Of a stretch of DNA of 59,265 bases, positions 8,096 through 17,024 are shown piece after piece (position 1 is the first letter of the stretch; each line of letters opens with the position of its first letter). The stretch covers positions 1-59,265 of the forward strand of contig NZ_KV786259.1 in assembly GCF_001806875.1 (NCBI RefSeq). The letters are read 5' to 3'. Both the position numbers and the translations under genes were made by a program. The notes under the pieces are model-generated. The model searched no databases. It was not told the DNA's origin and saw only the letters and a list, made by a program, of their open reading frames with translations. Origin of the DNA: Corynebacterium sp. HMSC29G08. GTDB taxonomy: Bacteria; Actinomycetota; Actinomycetes; Mycobacteriales; Mycobacteriaceae.

Positions 8096-9237
8096 TCAGC
8101 CTTACAGGTAAGCACGTCGTGGCCCGCGGCAAAATCATCAAGCGCCTTCACCGCGTCGTCAAGCGTCGCTACCTTGGCCACCACCATTTCGCCGGAATCA
8201 ACGCGGTTCACCTCAGCACAGTTACCCGCTGGAGCTAGGAACACCTCCACGCCCGCGTCGCGCGCGCCGGCAAGCTTGTGGGAAATACCGCCGATCGGGC
8301 CCACTTGGCCTTCCTCATTGATCGTGCCGGTACCCGCAACGGTGCGCCCGTGCGTCAACTCGCCCGGAGAAAGCTTGTCAATCACCGCAAGCGCAAAGAT
8401 CATGCCGGCGCTGGGGCCACCAACGTCGTTGAGGTTGTAGGTCACTGCCACGCCGTCGCCCGGTTCAGAGGTCATCAAAATCCCCAGCATGGCCACGTCT
8501 TTCTCATGCGGGTTTTCACCCAACGTGACATCTACGGTGTGCTCTTCGGCGCCAGCTCCTTCACCGCGCATCACGGTTACCGCAACATCGTCGCCAGGCT
8601 TGAGCGCACGCACCAGCTCCTGGACCTCGCCCGGCTTGGTTACGGCCTGGCCGTTGATGGCAGTAATGGTGTCTTCGGCCTCCAACTTGCCGTGGGCTGC
8701 GGCACCGTCGACCACCTCATGGATAACCACGCGAGTGGGCCTGCCCAAGTAATTCATCGCCGCAACCGTGGCGGAGGCCTCAGAGGCCACAAACGCCCGA
8801 GTGTTGTACTCCTTGACTTCCTCCGGGCTTAAATCACGCGGCATGACCTGCTCTACGGGCACAATCGTGTCATCCGTAGTAATCCACCGGTTCAGGATTT
8901 GCAGCAGCGTCATGTTCGTACGCACAGACACCGTGGTCATGTTTAAGGTGCCGGAGGTTGGGTCGGTCTCGGCACCGTCGATACGCACGACAGGCTCCCC
9001 TGCAACCTCCCCGAGCGTGTCAAACATCGGGCCCGGGCCCTGGGCGGCAAACGGCACGGTCAAAGAAATGTCGGTGCCGGGGATGTGGTCAACCGTTAAT
9101 AAACCCATCAGCACCGCAACCGGCACCGCACCCCATGCGATGGCGGCGCGGCGAGTATTGCGCGGATCCGGCGATTCGGGCTTACGCGCAGGCGGCTGCT
9201 GAGAAGGCTCCGGCGAGGGATGTACAACAGTTGTCAC
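8092..9237 (-). CDS. Membrane-anchored PDZ and Lon-type (S16) protease
   Basis: 381 residues. One membrane helix near residues 27-45 (AAIAWGAVPVAVLMGLL) is followed by an extracytoplasmic region, a PDZ domain (HGKLEAEDTITAINGQAV) and a C-terminal Lon-like S16 domain. The Ser-Lys dyad is visible as the Ser of DVGGPSAGMIFALAV and the Lys of GGISHKLAGARDAG. This matches the Rv3194c/YlbL-type secreted-side peptidase. The GTG at 9237 is chosen: TATGCT lies 8 bases upstream, implying a leaderless mRNA, and the much longer upstream frame overlaps a divergent gene in antisense. It is divergent from the DUF2342 gene at 9335. Confidence 0.9.
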   Translation of the reverse strand: MTTVVHPSPEPSQQPPARKPESPDPRNTRRAAIAWGAVPVAVLMGLLTVDHIPGTDISLTVPFAAQGPGPMFDTLGEVAGEPVVRIDGAETDPTSGTLNMTTVSVRTNMTLLQILNRWITTDDTIVPVEQVMPRDLSPEEVKEYNTRAFVASEASATVAAMNYLGRPTRVVIHEVVDGAAAHGKLEAEDTITAINGQAVTKPGEVQELVRALKPGDDVAVTVMRGEGAGAEEHTVDVTLGENPHEKDVAMLGILMTSEPGDGVAVTYNLNDVGGPSAGMIFALAVIDKLSPGELTHGRTVAGTGTINEEGQVGPIGGISHKLAGARDAGVEVFLAPAGNCAEVNRVDSGEMVVAKVATLDDAVKALDDFAAGHDVLTCKAD

Positions 9238-9334
9238 GGCCGATAAGCATAGACCAAAGCCGAAGCTAGAAAATTTTTCTGCATATGACCTGCGTCGTAA
9301 CAACGTGTGGCACATGCCGGTAGTGTGGGCGGGT

Positions 9335-10762
9335 ATGAGTAACGGATTTGGTTTCTCCTTCCCCAACGACAACAACGGTGATGACCACAATGGTGATAAC
9401 CGCAACGGGGACAACGACCGCGGCGCAGGCGGCGGCAACTCCGACCCGTTCGCATCATTCGGCTTTAGTTTCCAACCCGGCGCAGGCTTCGGCGGTGCCG
9501 GCGGCGCTGGCGGTTTAGGCGACATTTTGAACCAGTTCGGCCAGATGCTCTCCGGCATGGGCAGCTCCATGAACGCCCAGAACGACGCCGATGCAGTGAA
9601 CTTTGAGCTGGCAGGCCGCATGGCGCGCCAGCGCCTGGGCAACGCCAAGGACGCGTCTGCGGGTGATGCGAAGGCGGTAGAGGAATCCGTCAAGCTTGCA
9701 GATCTCTGGCTGGATGGGGCCACCACCCTTCCCGCCTCCGGCGCACAGGCGCAGGCGTGGAACGCGCAAACCTGGATTGCAGAGACCATGCCGATGTGGA
9801 AGCGCCTGGTCAACCCGGTGGCCGACCACATGAACCGCGCCCAACTGGCAACCATGCCGGACGAGGTCCGCGAAATGATGGGGCCGATGTCTGCCATGAT
9901 GCGCCAGATGAACTCCATGCAGATGGGCATGAAGCTGGGCCACGCACTCGGTGACTTGGCGCAGCAGGCGCTCACCGGCACCGACTTCGGCCTGCCGGTT
10001 GCTCCCAGCAACGTCGCGGCAATCTTGCCGGGCAACGTGAGCGAGATTGCCAAGGGTCTTGAGGTACCTGGCCAGGAGGTCATTGTCTACATCGCCGCAC
10101 GTGAGGCAGCGCGCCAGCGCCTGTTCAAGCACGTGCCGTGGCTGGTAGAGCGCATCGTGTCCGCCGTTGAGGAGTACGCCGCAGGCCTGGAGATTGACAC
10201 TTCCCACCTTGAAGAGGTCGCACGTGGGCTGAACTTGGAGTCTGGTGACCCGCAGTCCATCCAGGAAGCACTGCAGAACCTTGAGGGCGAAGACCTGGCG
10301 CCGCGTGTGGGCTCGCGCAACGCCGCGGCCACCTCGCGCCTAGAGACCCTGCTGGCCCTGGTTGAGGGCTGGGTGGACGTTGTGGTCAACGAGGCCCTGG
10401 AGGGTCGTATCCCATCCGCTCCGCAGCTTGCAGAGGCCTGGGCGCGCCGCCGCGCAACCGGCGGTTCTGCGGAGCAGGCGTTTGCCAACGTTGTGGGTAT
10501 TGAGCTGGCTGCCCCGAAGGTCCGTGAGGCTGCTGAGCTGTGGCGCCGTGCGGAAAATGCGGTTGGTGTTCAGCGCCGTGACGCTGTGTGGGACCACCCG
10601 GACTTCCTGCCCACCGCCGAGCACCTGGACAACCCGGCTGCGTTCATCGACATGCTTCTGGACGATCAACCGGACACCGACTTCGACGCCGAGTTTGCCA
10701 AGATGGAAGAAGAACTGCGCAAACAGGGATCCGAGGATCCGGAAAAGGGCGAGGAGGACTAG
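9335..10762 (+). CDS. DUF2342 / zinc-dependent metalloprotease-like protein
   Basis: 475 residues. A Gly/Asn/Asp-rich N-terminal 70 residues (NNGDDHNGDNRNGDND and GAGFGGAGGAGG) precede a helical domain matching the actinobacterial DUF2342 family (Rv3195 position), with the key segment YIAAREAARQRLFKHVPWL and a second conserved piece, WDHPDFLPTAEHLDNP. The family is often annotated as a zinc metalloprotease, but no HExxH is present here, so catalysis is doubtful. ATG 9335 is preceded by TAGTGT with an 8-base gap (leaderless). The stop overlaps the convergent YgjP-like gene by a shared CTAG. Confidence 0.8.
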   Translation: MSNGFGFSFPNDNNGDDHNGDNRNGDNDRGAGGGNSDPFASFGFSFQPGAGFGGAGGAGGLGDILNQFGQMLSGMGSSMNAQNDADAVNFELAGRMARQRLGNAKDASAGDAKAVEESVKLADLWLDGATTLPASGAQAQAWNAQTWIAETMPMWKRLVNPVADHMNRAQLATMPDEVREMMGPMSAMMRQMNSMQMGMKLGHALGDLAQQALTGTDFGLPVAPSNVAAILPGNVSEIAKGLEVPGQEVIVYIAAREAARQRLFKHVPWLVERIVSAVEEYAAGLEIDTSHLEEVARGLNLESGDPQSIQEALQNLEGEDLAPRVGSRNAAATSRLETLLALVEGWVDVVVNEALEGRIPSAPQLAEAWARRRATGGSAEQAFANVVGIELAAPKVREAAELWRRAENAVGVQRRDAVWDHPDFLPTAEHLDNPAAFIDMLLDDQPDTDFDAEFAKMEEELRKQGSEDPEKGEED

Positions 10763-11253
10763 ACGAAGCGCTGCAGCGCTTCCAAGTAGCCTTTCGCCCG
10801 CTCGGCGTGCGGCGCACGATCTGCCCACGCCCAGAACTCTTCCGTGTGCCCGCTGATGAAGGTGTGCGTGAGTTCGTGGATGATGACGGCGTCGATGACG
10901 TACGTTGGGGCGCTTATAAGCCTGCTGCTCAACCGGATATCCCCCGTGGACACGGTGCAGGAGCCCCAGCGCGTGGTCTGATTATCCACCCACCTAATGG
11001 AGCCGATCCGCGCGCGACCATCCAGGACCTGTTGGTTGAGTTCTTCCGCCCGGCGCGCCAACTGCTCATCCGAGCGCGGGTTGCGGGCGGATTTTCGCTG
11101 GAGTTTTGCCAGCATCTCTGCAACAACCTCGGACTCTTGCGCCTTGCTCATGCGTGCCGGGATGCGGATGACCGCCACCCCGTTTTCCATCCGGGCTTGC
11201 ACCGTGCGGGTGCGTTTGGCGGAGCGAATCACGGTGTACGGGATGTCTGCCAT
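10759..11253 (-). CDS. YgjP-like (DUF45) zinc metallopeptidase
   Basis: 164 residues. The motif IIHELTHTFISGHTEEFW contains the HExxH zinc site and the downstream His/Glu of the YgjP/DUF45 family, and the upstream WVDNQTTRWGSCT is the family's other signature. Cytosolic, no signal peptide. The start MADIPYTV is chosen over a longer frame because TACAAT ends 8 bases before the ATG (11267-11262), suggesting a leaderless mRNA. Its cellular substrate is unknown. Confidence 0.88.
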   Translation of the reverse strand: MADIPYTVIRSAKRTRTVQARMENGVAVIRIPARMSKAQESEVVAEMLAKLQRKSARNPRSDEQLARRAEELNQQVLDGRARIGSIRWVDNQTTRWGSCTVSTGDIRLSSRLISAPTYVIDAVIIHELTHTFISGHTEEFWAWADRAPHAERAKGYLEALQRFV

Positions 11254-11302
11254 GACTTCGCATTGTAGGATGGTGCGAAATACACATCGGGGGGTGTCTT
11301 TC

Positions 11303-12157
11303 ATGGTGTCAACGAGCCAGCGTGTTGGCAGGTTTTCAAATGTGCGGCTTGCGCCGGGGGTTAGTGTGTTTCTACGTGCGCAAAACCTCATCCAGTTCGG
11401 GCTGGACGCCACGCGCACGGGTGTGATTGAAACACCCTTTGCCAAGGAGCTTTCCTTGCTTATCGACGCTGCGGTCACCCCCACCCCACTGCACCACCTG
11501 ACGCGTGCGTTTACGGCCTATGTGGGCGCGAATGCTGCGGAGAGCATGGTGGCGGATCTGGTGTCCTTTCGTATTTTGGTACCGGCAGATCCGGTGCCGG
11601 TGATCCTGCTGGGCAACTCGCCGCTGGCGAAGCAGCTATCGCGGGTGCTGCGCGGGTGTGGTGTTGAGGTGCGCTCGCCGATGCGCAACACCACCGAGCA
11701 GCGGTTTGTGGGGCGGGCGGATCCGTGGGTGCCGGTGGTTGCCGTGGACAAGCTGGCAGAAGCTGAGGCGGTAGCGCGGATGACCAAGCGCCGCGTGGGT
11801 GCCACCGTGCCGGTGAACCTGGTGGACTCGCAGGTGTTTGTCGGCCCCTTGTTTGACGGCGAGGGCTCGGCCTGTCTTGCGTGTACCGCCCGGCACTTTT
11901 CGGATGTGGACGACGGGTGGGCCATTGCATTACGGCACTTCCCCACCGGACCACACTCCCCCGACCATGTTGTCTTAAGCGCTGGCGCTGCGGCCGCTGC
12001 GGCCTATATCCGCCGCGTGGCAGGTGTTGCGCAGCCCCCTGGTGTTTCCATGGCTGCGCCGGTGGCTGGTGAGCTGCACGTGGTTGACCCTTTTGCCACA
12101 ACGTTTTTGAAGCGCAAAACGGTGCTGCCGCACCCGCGGTGTGAAGTGTGCGGTTAG
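11303..12157 (+). CDS. E1/ThiF-like protein of the TOMM cyclodehydratase/leader-binding type
   Basis: 284 residues. It resembles the Rv3196-type actinobacterial proteins related to thiazole/oxazole-modified microcin cyclodehydratase C proteins. A nucleotide-fold segment starts at PVPVILLGNSPLAKQLSRVL, and two CxxC pairs that could bind one zinc are seen: CLAC in the middle and CEVC at the very C-terminus (PHPRCEVCG). The LDPFATTFLKRK-like end is typical. There is no visible partner (no YcaO, dehydrogenase or precursor peptide nearby), so its role is probably not bacteriocin synthesis. Start 11303 follows a GGGGGG stretch; ATG 11269 is an alternative. The stop overlaps the next convergent gene. 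Confidence 0.7.
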   Translation: MVSTSQRVGRFSNVRLAPGVSVFLRAQNLIQFGLDATRTGVIETPFAKELSLLIDAAVTPTPLHHLTRAFTAYVGANAAESMVADLVSFRILVPADPVPVILLGNSPLAKQLSRVLRGCGVEVRSPMRNTTEQRFVGRADPWVPVVAVDKLAEAEAVARMTKRRVGATVPVNLVDSQVFVGPLFDGEGSACLACTARHFSDVDDGWAIALRHFPTGPHSPDHVVLSAGAAAAAAYIRRVAGVAQPPGVSMAAPVAGELHVVDPFATTFLKRKTVLPHPRCEVCG

Positions 12158-12963
12158 GGTTTGACCCAATTCTGTTCCGCGAAGGCAAGCGCTGCCTCGA
12201 TGTTCTTTTTGCGCAGGCCGTTTTCCAGTTCTGGCTTTGGAATGCCGGTGTCCACGCGGTAGCCCACCACGCCCCAGCCGTTGTTGAGGTTCAGCTCAAC
12301 AATGGCCCGGTACCCAACTCCCGCAAGCTTGCGACCGCGGATTTGCAGCCAGTTCGAATCCGGCAAACGGAACTCCTCAGTCACGGCCTCTGTCAGCGTG
12401 CCGTCCGGCTGCAGGATGAGCACCGGGGCTGTGTAGTAGTGATCATCCGAGCCCTCGCTGAAGCGCACGACGCGCTTGTGCATCAACTCCCCAATGAGCG
12501 CTGGCCGGTACTCAACCCACCCGTTTTCCCACGCGGTACGCAGCCGCGTTGTTCGCCCCAAGTTTCCTCGCAGGACCAAAATCCCGACAACGATGAACAC
12601 CACCGCAGCTGCGCCGTTGATCAGGCTGGCAATGGGAATCCCGTCGATGGTGCCCTCCGCACCGGGGAACAAAATGGTGATAAACAGCGTGTGCACCACA
12701 GCGAAAAACAACGCCATCACACCCATGGCGGTGAGGATGCCACCCACCAGCATCATGCTGAAACTCGATCGGCCAATGGGTGGCCCGGAGCTGTTGATGG
12801 CCTCGCGCATGCCGCTGCGATCCATATGCGTATTGCGCTGCTGATCGTTTTCCTTCATGGACTTCGGCGCTAGGGCCTCTGCGCTTTCAGACGAAAACTT
12901 CAACGGCGTTCGCGGCAGTGGCACTGGCAGCGACGGCGGCATTGGCGGTGGGGCGTGCGTCAT
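12154..12963 (-). CDS. Two-helix membrane protein, unknown function
   Basis: 269 residues: a Pro-rich cytosolic N-terminus (THAPPPMPPSLPVPLP), two membrane helices (MLVGGILTAMGVMALFFAVV and GAAAVVFIVVGILVL) at about residues 75-140, then a soluble C-terminal domain with YRPALIGELMHKRVV and LQIRGRKLAGVGYRAIVEL. I do not recognise the family. ATG 12963 follows TATGCT by 7 bases, pointing to leaderless transcription; ATG 12975 would overlap that box. Confidence 0.6.
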   Translation of the reverse strand: MTHAPPPMPPSLPVPLPRTPLKFSSESAEALAPKSMKENDQQRNTHMDRSGMREAINSSGPPIGRSSFSMMLVGGILTAMGVMALFFAVVHTLFITILFPGAEGTIDGIPIASLINGAAAVVFIVVGILVLRGNLGRTTRLRTAWENGWVEYRPALIGELMHKRVVRFSEGSDDHYYTAPVLILQPDGTLTEAVTEEFRLPDSNWLQIRGRKLAGVGYRAIVELNLNNGWGVVGYRVDTGIPKPELENGLRKKNIEAALAFAEQNWVKP

Positions 12964-12983
12964 GGCCGCCAGCATAAAAGGTT

Positions 12984-15032
12984 CTAGCTGTACTCGCTTA
13001 AGATCTCCAACACCTGAGGCCCGTACGCCTCCACCTTGACAGGGCCCACACCTGGCACATCCAGCAGGCTGGACACGTCCTGCGGCATGGCTTCTGCGAT
13101 GGCAATCAACGTGGCGTCTGAAAACACCATGTAGGCCGGGTGGCCGGCTTCACGCGAGACGTCTAAACGCCAGCTCTTTAGCGTGGCGAAGAGGTCTTCG
13201 TTGTAGGAAGGTTCGCAGTCCACGTGGCGCCCCAACGCCTTATCCGCCGGGGTGTCCAAGAAGTTGTTGCACACCCGGCAACGACGGTTGCGCTTCAGCC
13301 GCTGCGGGGAGCGCTCCACCTCAAGCTCAGGCACAAGACCGTCCAAGAAGCGTGAGCGGGTGCGTGACTTCCTTCCGCCCTCCTGACGCGAGAGGGACCA
13401 CGACATGTGCAGGTGCTCACGCGCACGCGTAATGCCCACGTAGAACAGCCGGCGTTCCTCTTCAATCTGCTCATCGCCCGCCTTAATCGCGTGAGAGATA
13501 GGCAACGTGTTTTCCACCAAGCCGACGAGGAAGACCGCGTCCCACTCCAGGCCCTTCGCGGCGTGCAGGCTGGCAAGGGTCACACCATCCACCGCCGGTG
13601 GCTGCTTCGCCTCGGCGCGCTGGCGCAAAGAGCGCAGCACACCCGCTAGGTCATCGGCCTCCTTAGAGTTCACAATCTCTTCAATCAGGTCCACCAGCGC
13701 ACGCAGTGCTTGCCAACGCTCACGCGCCTGCGCACCCTCCGGCTCCTTCGGGGTCAGACCAAGCGGGGCGAACGCTGCACGCGCCACCTGCACCGGGTCA
13801 TCAGGCAGGTCGCTGCGGTTTGCGGCGCGCGCCAACTGGTGGATGGCCTCGCGCACCTCACCGCGGTTGAAGAAGCCCTCACCGCCACGGACCTGGTACA
13901 AAATGCCCGCGTCTGCCAGTGCCGCTTCAAAGGCCGCGGACTGAGAGTTGATGCGATACAGCACGGCGATTTCGCGCGCCGGCACGCCGCTATCCAGCAG
14001 GCGGCGGATTGCCGCGGCTACCTCGCGGGCCTCCGTCGGCTCATCATCAAACGCCGAATACGTCGGCTCAGGACCAGGCTCGCGCATACCAATCAGCTCA
14101 AGACGAGTACCCGCTGCGCGTCCTGTGGCCTTGCCAATCACCGTGTTCGCCAGATCCGTGATCTGCGGGGTGGAACGGTAGTCACGCTGGAGTTTGACCA
14201 CCGTGGCGTGCTCATAGGTGCGCGAAAAATTCAACAGAAAATCTGGGGTCGCGCCGGTAAAAGAGTAGATGGTCTGGTTGGCATCGCCCACCACCGTCAG
14301 ATCATCGCGCTGGCCCAGCCAACCCTCCAGCACACGCTGCTGCAACGGGGTCACGTCCTGGTACTCATCCACCACAAAAGACTGGTACTGGGCGCGGAAC
14401 TGCTCCGCCACCGCAGGCGCGTTCTCTAGCGCTGCGGCGACGTGCAACAGCAGGTCATCGAAATCCAACAGCATGCCCTCAGGGCTGGTCTTCTGCTCCT
14501 CATAGTGGCGATACACATCCGCCACCTTCTGCGCCTCCGTCGGCGCCGTGCGGCCCAACGTGCCAATGCGCTGGACATAATCCTCATGCCCAATCACATT
14601 CGCCTTGGCCCACTCGATCTCCCCCATCAGGTCGCGCACCATGTCCTTGCCGGTCTCCAACCCCACAGCTCGCGCCGCGCGCGCCACCAGCGGGTACTTG
14701 TTATCCAGCACCTTCCACGGAAGATCACCCGCGATCTGCGGCCAGAAATACGCCAGCTGCCGCAGTGCCGCGGAGTGAAAGGTTCGCGCCTGCACCCCGC
14801 CAATACCCATTTGGCGCAGGCGGTCACGCATCTCACCTGCCGCGCGTTGTGTAAACGTCACCGCCAGTACACGCTGCGGGCTGACCATGCCCTGGTCAAT
14901 CAGGTTGGCAATACGGTAGGTAATCGTTCGTGTCTTACCCGTGCCCGCACCCGCCAAGATGCACACCGGACCACGCGGGGCGGTTGCCGCAACCCGCTGG
15001 TCTGCATCCAACAAGCTCAAATCAATAGCCAC
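12984..15032 (-). CDS. uvrD2: ATP-dependent DNA helicase UvrD2
   Basis: A 682-residue superfamily 1A 3'-5' DNA helicase. Visible motifs are Walker A GAGTGKTRTI, the Walker B box DEYQDVTP, the GDANQTIYSF motif and the late VGITRAREHL motif. The C-terminal accessory part has the cysteine-containing segment CRVCNNFL...GRHVDC and an HRDC domain (FSDATLIAIAEAMPQDVSSL) as in mycobacterial UvrD2. The GTG start overlaps the nudC stop by one base (TAGTG), so translation is coupled and the two are in one operon. Confidence 0.94.
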   Translation of the reverse strand: MAIDLSLLDADQRVAATAPRGPVCILAGAGTGKTRTITYRIANLIDQGMVSPQRVLAVTFTQRAAGEMRDRLRQMGIGGVQARTFHSAALRQLAYFWPQIAGDLPWKVLDNKYPLVARAARAVGLETGKDMVRDLMGEIEWAKANVIGHEDYVQRIGTLGRTAPTEAQKVADVYRHYEEQKTSPEGMLLDFDDLLLHVAAALENAPAVAEQFRAQYQSFVVDEYQDVTPLQQRVLEGWLGQRDDLTVVGDANQTIYSFTGATPDFLLNFSRTYEHATVVKLQRDYRSTPQITDLANTVIGKATGRAAGTRLELIGMREPGPEPTYSAFDDEPTEAREVAAAIRRLLDSGVPAREIAVLYRINSQSAAFEAALADAGILYQVRGGEGFFNRGEVREAIHQLARAANRSDLPDDPVQVARAAFAPLGLTPKEPEGAQARERWQALRALVDLIEEIVNSKEADDLAGVLRSLRQRAEAKQPPAVDGVTLASLHAAKGLEWDAVFLVGLVENTLPISHAIKAGDEQIEEERRLFYVGITRAREHLHMSWSLSRQEGGRKSRTRSRFLDGLVPELEVERSPQRLKRNRRCRVCNNFLDTPADKALGRHVDCEPSYNEDLFATLKSWRLDVSREAGHPAYMVFSDATLIAIAEAMPQDVSSLLDVPGVGPVKVEAYGPQVLEILSEYS

Positions 15033-15829
15033 TAGAAATCACTTCCCCCAACGTCCCGAAACACAACATCGTTAAACACCACATCGTCAAAACCTTTGTC
15101 CACCCAACGTGTGATCAACTTGAGCGAAATGCTGCCCTGCGGCGGCAACGGCAGGTCCATAACCTCCTGCCTACTCGCCCACACCATGCGGCGTAGCTCC
15201 CCATCTGTCTCACCTGGCGTTGCTGTCTCATCAACCCGACTGACAAACCCCAACATCAGCGCCCCGGACAGCGGCCACGGCTGGGAGCCCACATACGCCA
15301 GGCTGCTTACCGTGTAGCCGGTCTCTTCACGCACCTCGCGCGCCCAGGCTGCCTCAATCGTCTCACCCGGATCCACGTAACCGGCAACGCTGGTGAAGTA
15401 ACCAGGGCGGCGGACGTTTTCCACCATCAGGATCTTTTGATCATCCGCACTGGTGACAATGCCGATCACACTCGGGTCAATCCGCGGAAACACCACGTTT
15501 CCCTGTTCACTTTCCGCCTGCGTGCCATCCGCATCCCAGGTCAACGGCGTGCCATCTGTGGGGTGCACGCGCATGCGCTCCTGGGCGTTGAGCAAGGCGA
15601 TTGCGCGAGCAATCAGCGGGTCTTCGGCGTGCGTGCGCGCATCACCGCTTACCTCGATATGGTGCCCAAGCTCGTTAAGCTCGCTTACCGCAATGCCATG
15701 GACGCGCATAGCAACCACGTCCTTGGAAAGCCGGATCGTGGGACCTGTGGGTAGGGCGCTGGGGAGGGTCAACGCGGCGTCGACAAGCAGAAAAGCCCTG
15801 CTGTCATCCACCAACAAGTACTTAGTCAT
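15032..15829 (-). CDS. nudC: NAD(H) pyrophosphatase NudC-like, without zinc ribbon
   Basis: A 265-residue Nudix hydrolase expected to split NAD(H), and possibly NAD caps on RNA, into nicotinamide mononucleotide and AMP. The Nudix box is GYVDPGETIEAAWAREVREE followed by TGY. The NudC signature SQPWP lies about 17 residues after the box. Unlike most NudC proteins, the central Cys4 zinc ribbon is not present: the corresponding region (MRVHPTDGTPLTWDADG) has no cysteine. Start 15829 gives an ATGACTAA overlap with the K+ channel stop. Confidence 0.85.
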   Translation of the reverse strand: MTKYLLVDDSRAFLLVDAALTLPSALPTGPTIRLSKDVVAMRVHGIAVSELNELGHHIEVSGDARTHAEDPLIARAIALLNAQERMRVHPTDGTPLTWDADGTQAESEQGNVVFPRIDPSVIGIVTSADDQKILMVENVRRPGYFTSVAGYVDPGETIEAAWAREVREETGYTVSSLAYVGSQPWPLSGALMLGFVSRVDETATPGETDGELRRMVWASRQEVMDLPLPPQGSISLKLITRWVDKGFDDVVFNDVVFRDVGGSDF

Positions 15830-16895
15830 CAGCCTGCTCAACAGGCTTGGTCATACGCACGTACAAAATGCGATCGCCCGGCTCCACCGCCTCCGCCTCA
15901 GGCGCATCAATGCGGTACAGCTCACCCGAGCGCACCACGCCAAGCACAATGTCAGCCAAGTGACGCGGGTTCGCCCCTACCTCATCATCCGCTGTCGGAC
16001 GCTCAGCCACCGCAAAACCCTCATCCGGGCTCAGCAGATCCTCCATCATCTCCACCACCGGCGGAGTCACCGTAGCCAAACCAAGCAAACGACCCGTGGT
16101 TTCCGCAGAAACCACCACGGAATCCGCACCCGACTGCATCAACAAATGCTGGTTCTCACTCTCACGGGCACTAGCCACGATCATCGCGCTCGGCGCAAGC
16201 TCACGCACCGACAACGTCACCAACACCGCCGTGTCATCCGAACTCGGCGCGACCACCACGGAACGCGCACGGCTCACACCAGCGATCCGCAGCACACCCG
16301 ACTTCGTCGCATCCCCATGCACCGTAACCAGGCCGCGGTTTTCCGCCTGCGACAAACTCACCGCATCCGTATCCACCACCACAATGCTGGACGGAGCGGC
16401 ACCACCTGCCAGCAGCGCATCAATCGCCGAACGCCCCTTCGTGCCGTAGCCAATGACAATGGTGTGATTGCGCACGGATTGCCTCCACTGTTGAATCTGA
16501 AGCGTCTTGCGGGAATCTTCCGTCAGCACCGACAGGGTGGTACCAACCAGAAGCATAAGAAACGCCACCCTCGCCGGGGTGATCAAGAAAATGTTAACCA
16601 GACGCGCCCCCTGCGTCACCGGCGTGATGTCACCATAACCAGTGGTAGACAGCGACACCGCCGAGTAATACAGCGCGTCAATGTACGTTAATTCCTCGGA
16701 ATAACCATCCTTGTCGATGTAGACCAGCGTTGCCACCACCACCATGAGCAGCATCGCGTACGCAAAACGACGCGCGATAAGGGACCACGGTGTGATCGGG
16801 GTAGAGCGCGGAATGGTGATGATCTCAGTGAGTGTATGCACCGGCATATCACTGACATCAATGCCCGAACGGAAGCGATCGCTCCACGCGCTCAT
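15822..16895 (-). CDS. Potassium channel with C-terminal RCK/TrkA-N domain
   Basis: 357 residues: two membrane helices flanking a pore loop with the selectivity filter STTGYGD, then a cytosolic RCK domain whose NAD-binding fold begins HTIVIGYGTKGRSAIDALL, and a second RCK_C-like part at the end. It is of the CglK type of Corynebacterium. It would pass K+ across the membrane under nucleotide control. ATG 16895 is preferred to the GTG at 16910. The end overlaps nudC by 8 bases. Confidence 0.9.
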   Translation of the reverse strand: MSAWSDRFRSGIDVSDMPVHTLTEIITIPRSTPITPWSLIARRFAYAMLLMVVVATLVYIDKDGYSEELTYIDALYYSAVSLSTTGYGDITPVTQGARLVNIFLITPARVAFLMLLVGTTLSVLTEDSRKTLQIQQWRQSVRNHTIVIGYGTKGRSAIDALLAGGAAPSSIVVVDTDAVSLSQAENRGLVTVHGDATKSGVLRIAGVSRARSVVVAPSSDDTAVLVTLSVRELAPSAMIVASARESENQHLLMQSGADSVVVSAETTGRLLGLATVTPPVVEMMEDLLSPDEGFAVAERPTADDEVGANPRHLADIVLGVVRSGELYRIDAPEAEAVEPGDRILYVRMTKPVEQADD

Positions 16896-17024
16896 ATACG
16901 GCCGCCTCACTTGCGCCTCCCTTCCACTGTGCTCATTACGGTGCTCATTCCGGTGCTCATCCTGGTGCTTGCGTTGCTGGTTGTTTCACCGCAAGACACT
17001 GTAGTCCACTCCACAAGTCCGCTC

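Noticed and set aside
9238..10083. Upstream extension of the PDZ-Lon protease frame
   Set aside because: It overlaps the DUF2342 gene in antisense, and the GTG at 9237 has a good promoter-to-start spacing.
9335..10762. HExxH zinc site in the DUF2342 protein
   Set aside because: Searched for but not present; only the family name implies a protease.
15840..16690. Several plus-strand frames antisense to the K+ channel and AdnAB genes
   Set aside because: Composition is Arg/His/Thr-rich, typical of antisense frames; no start signals.
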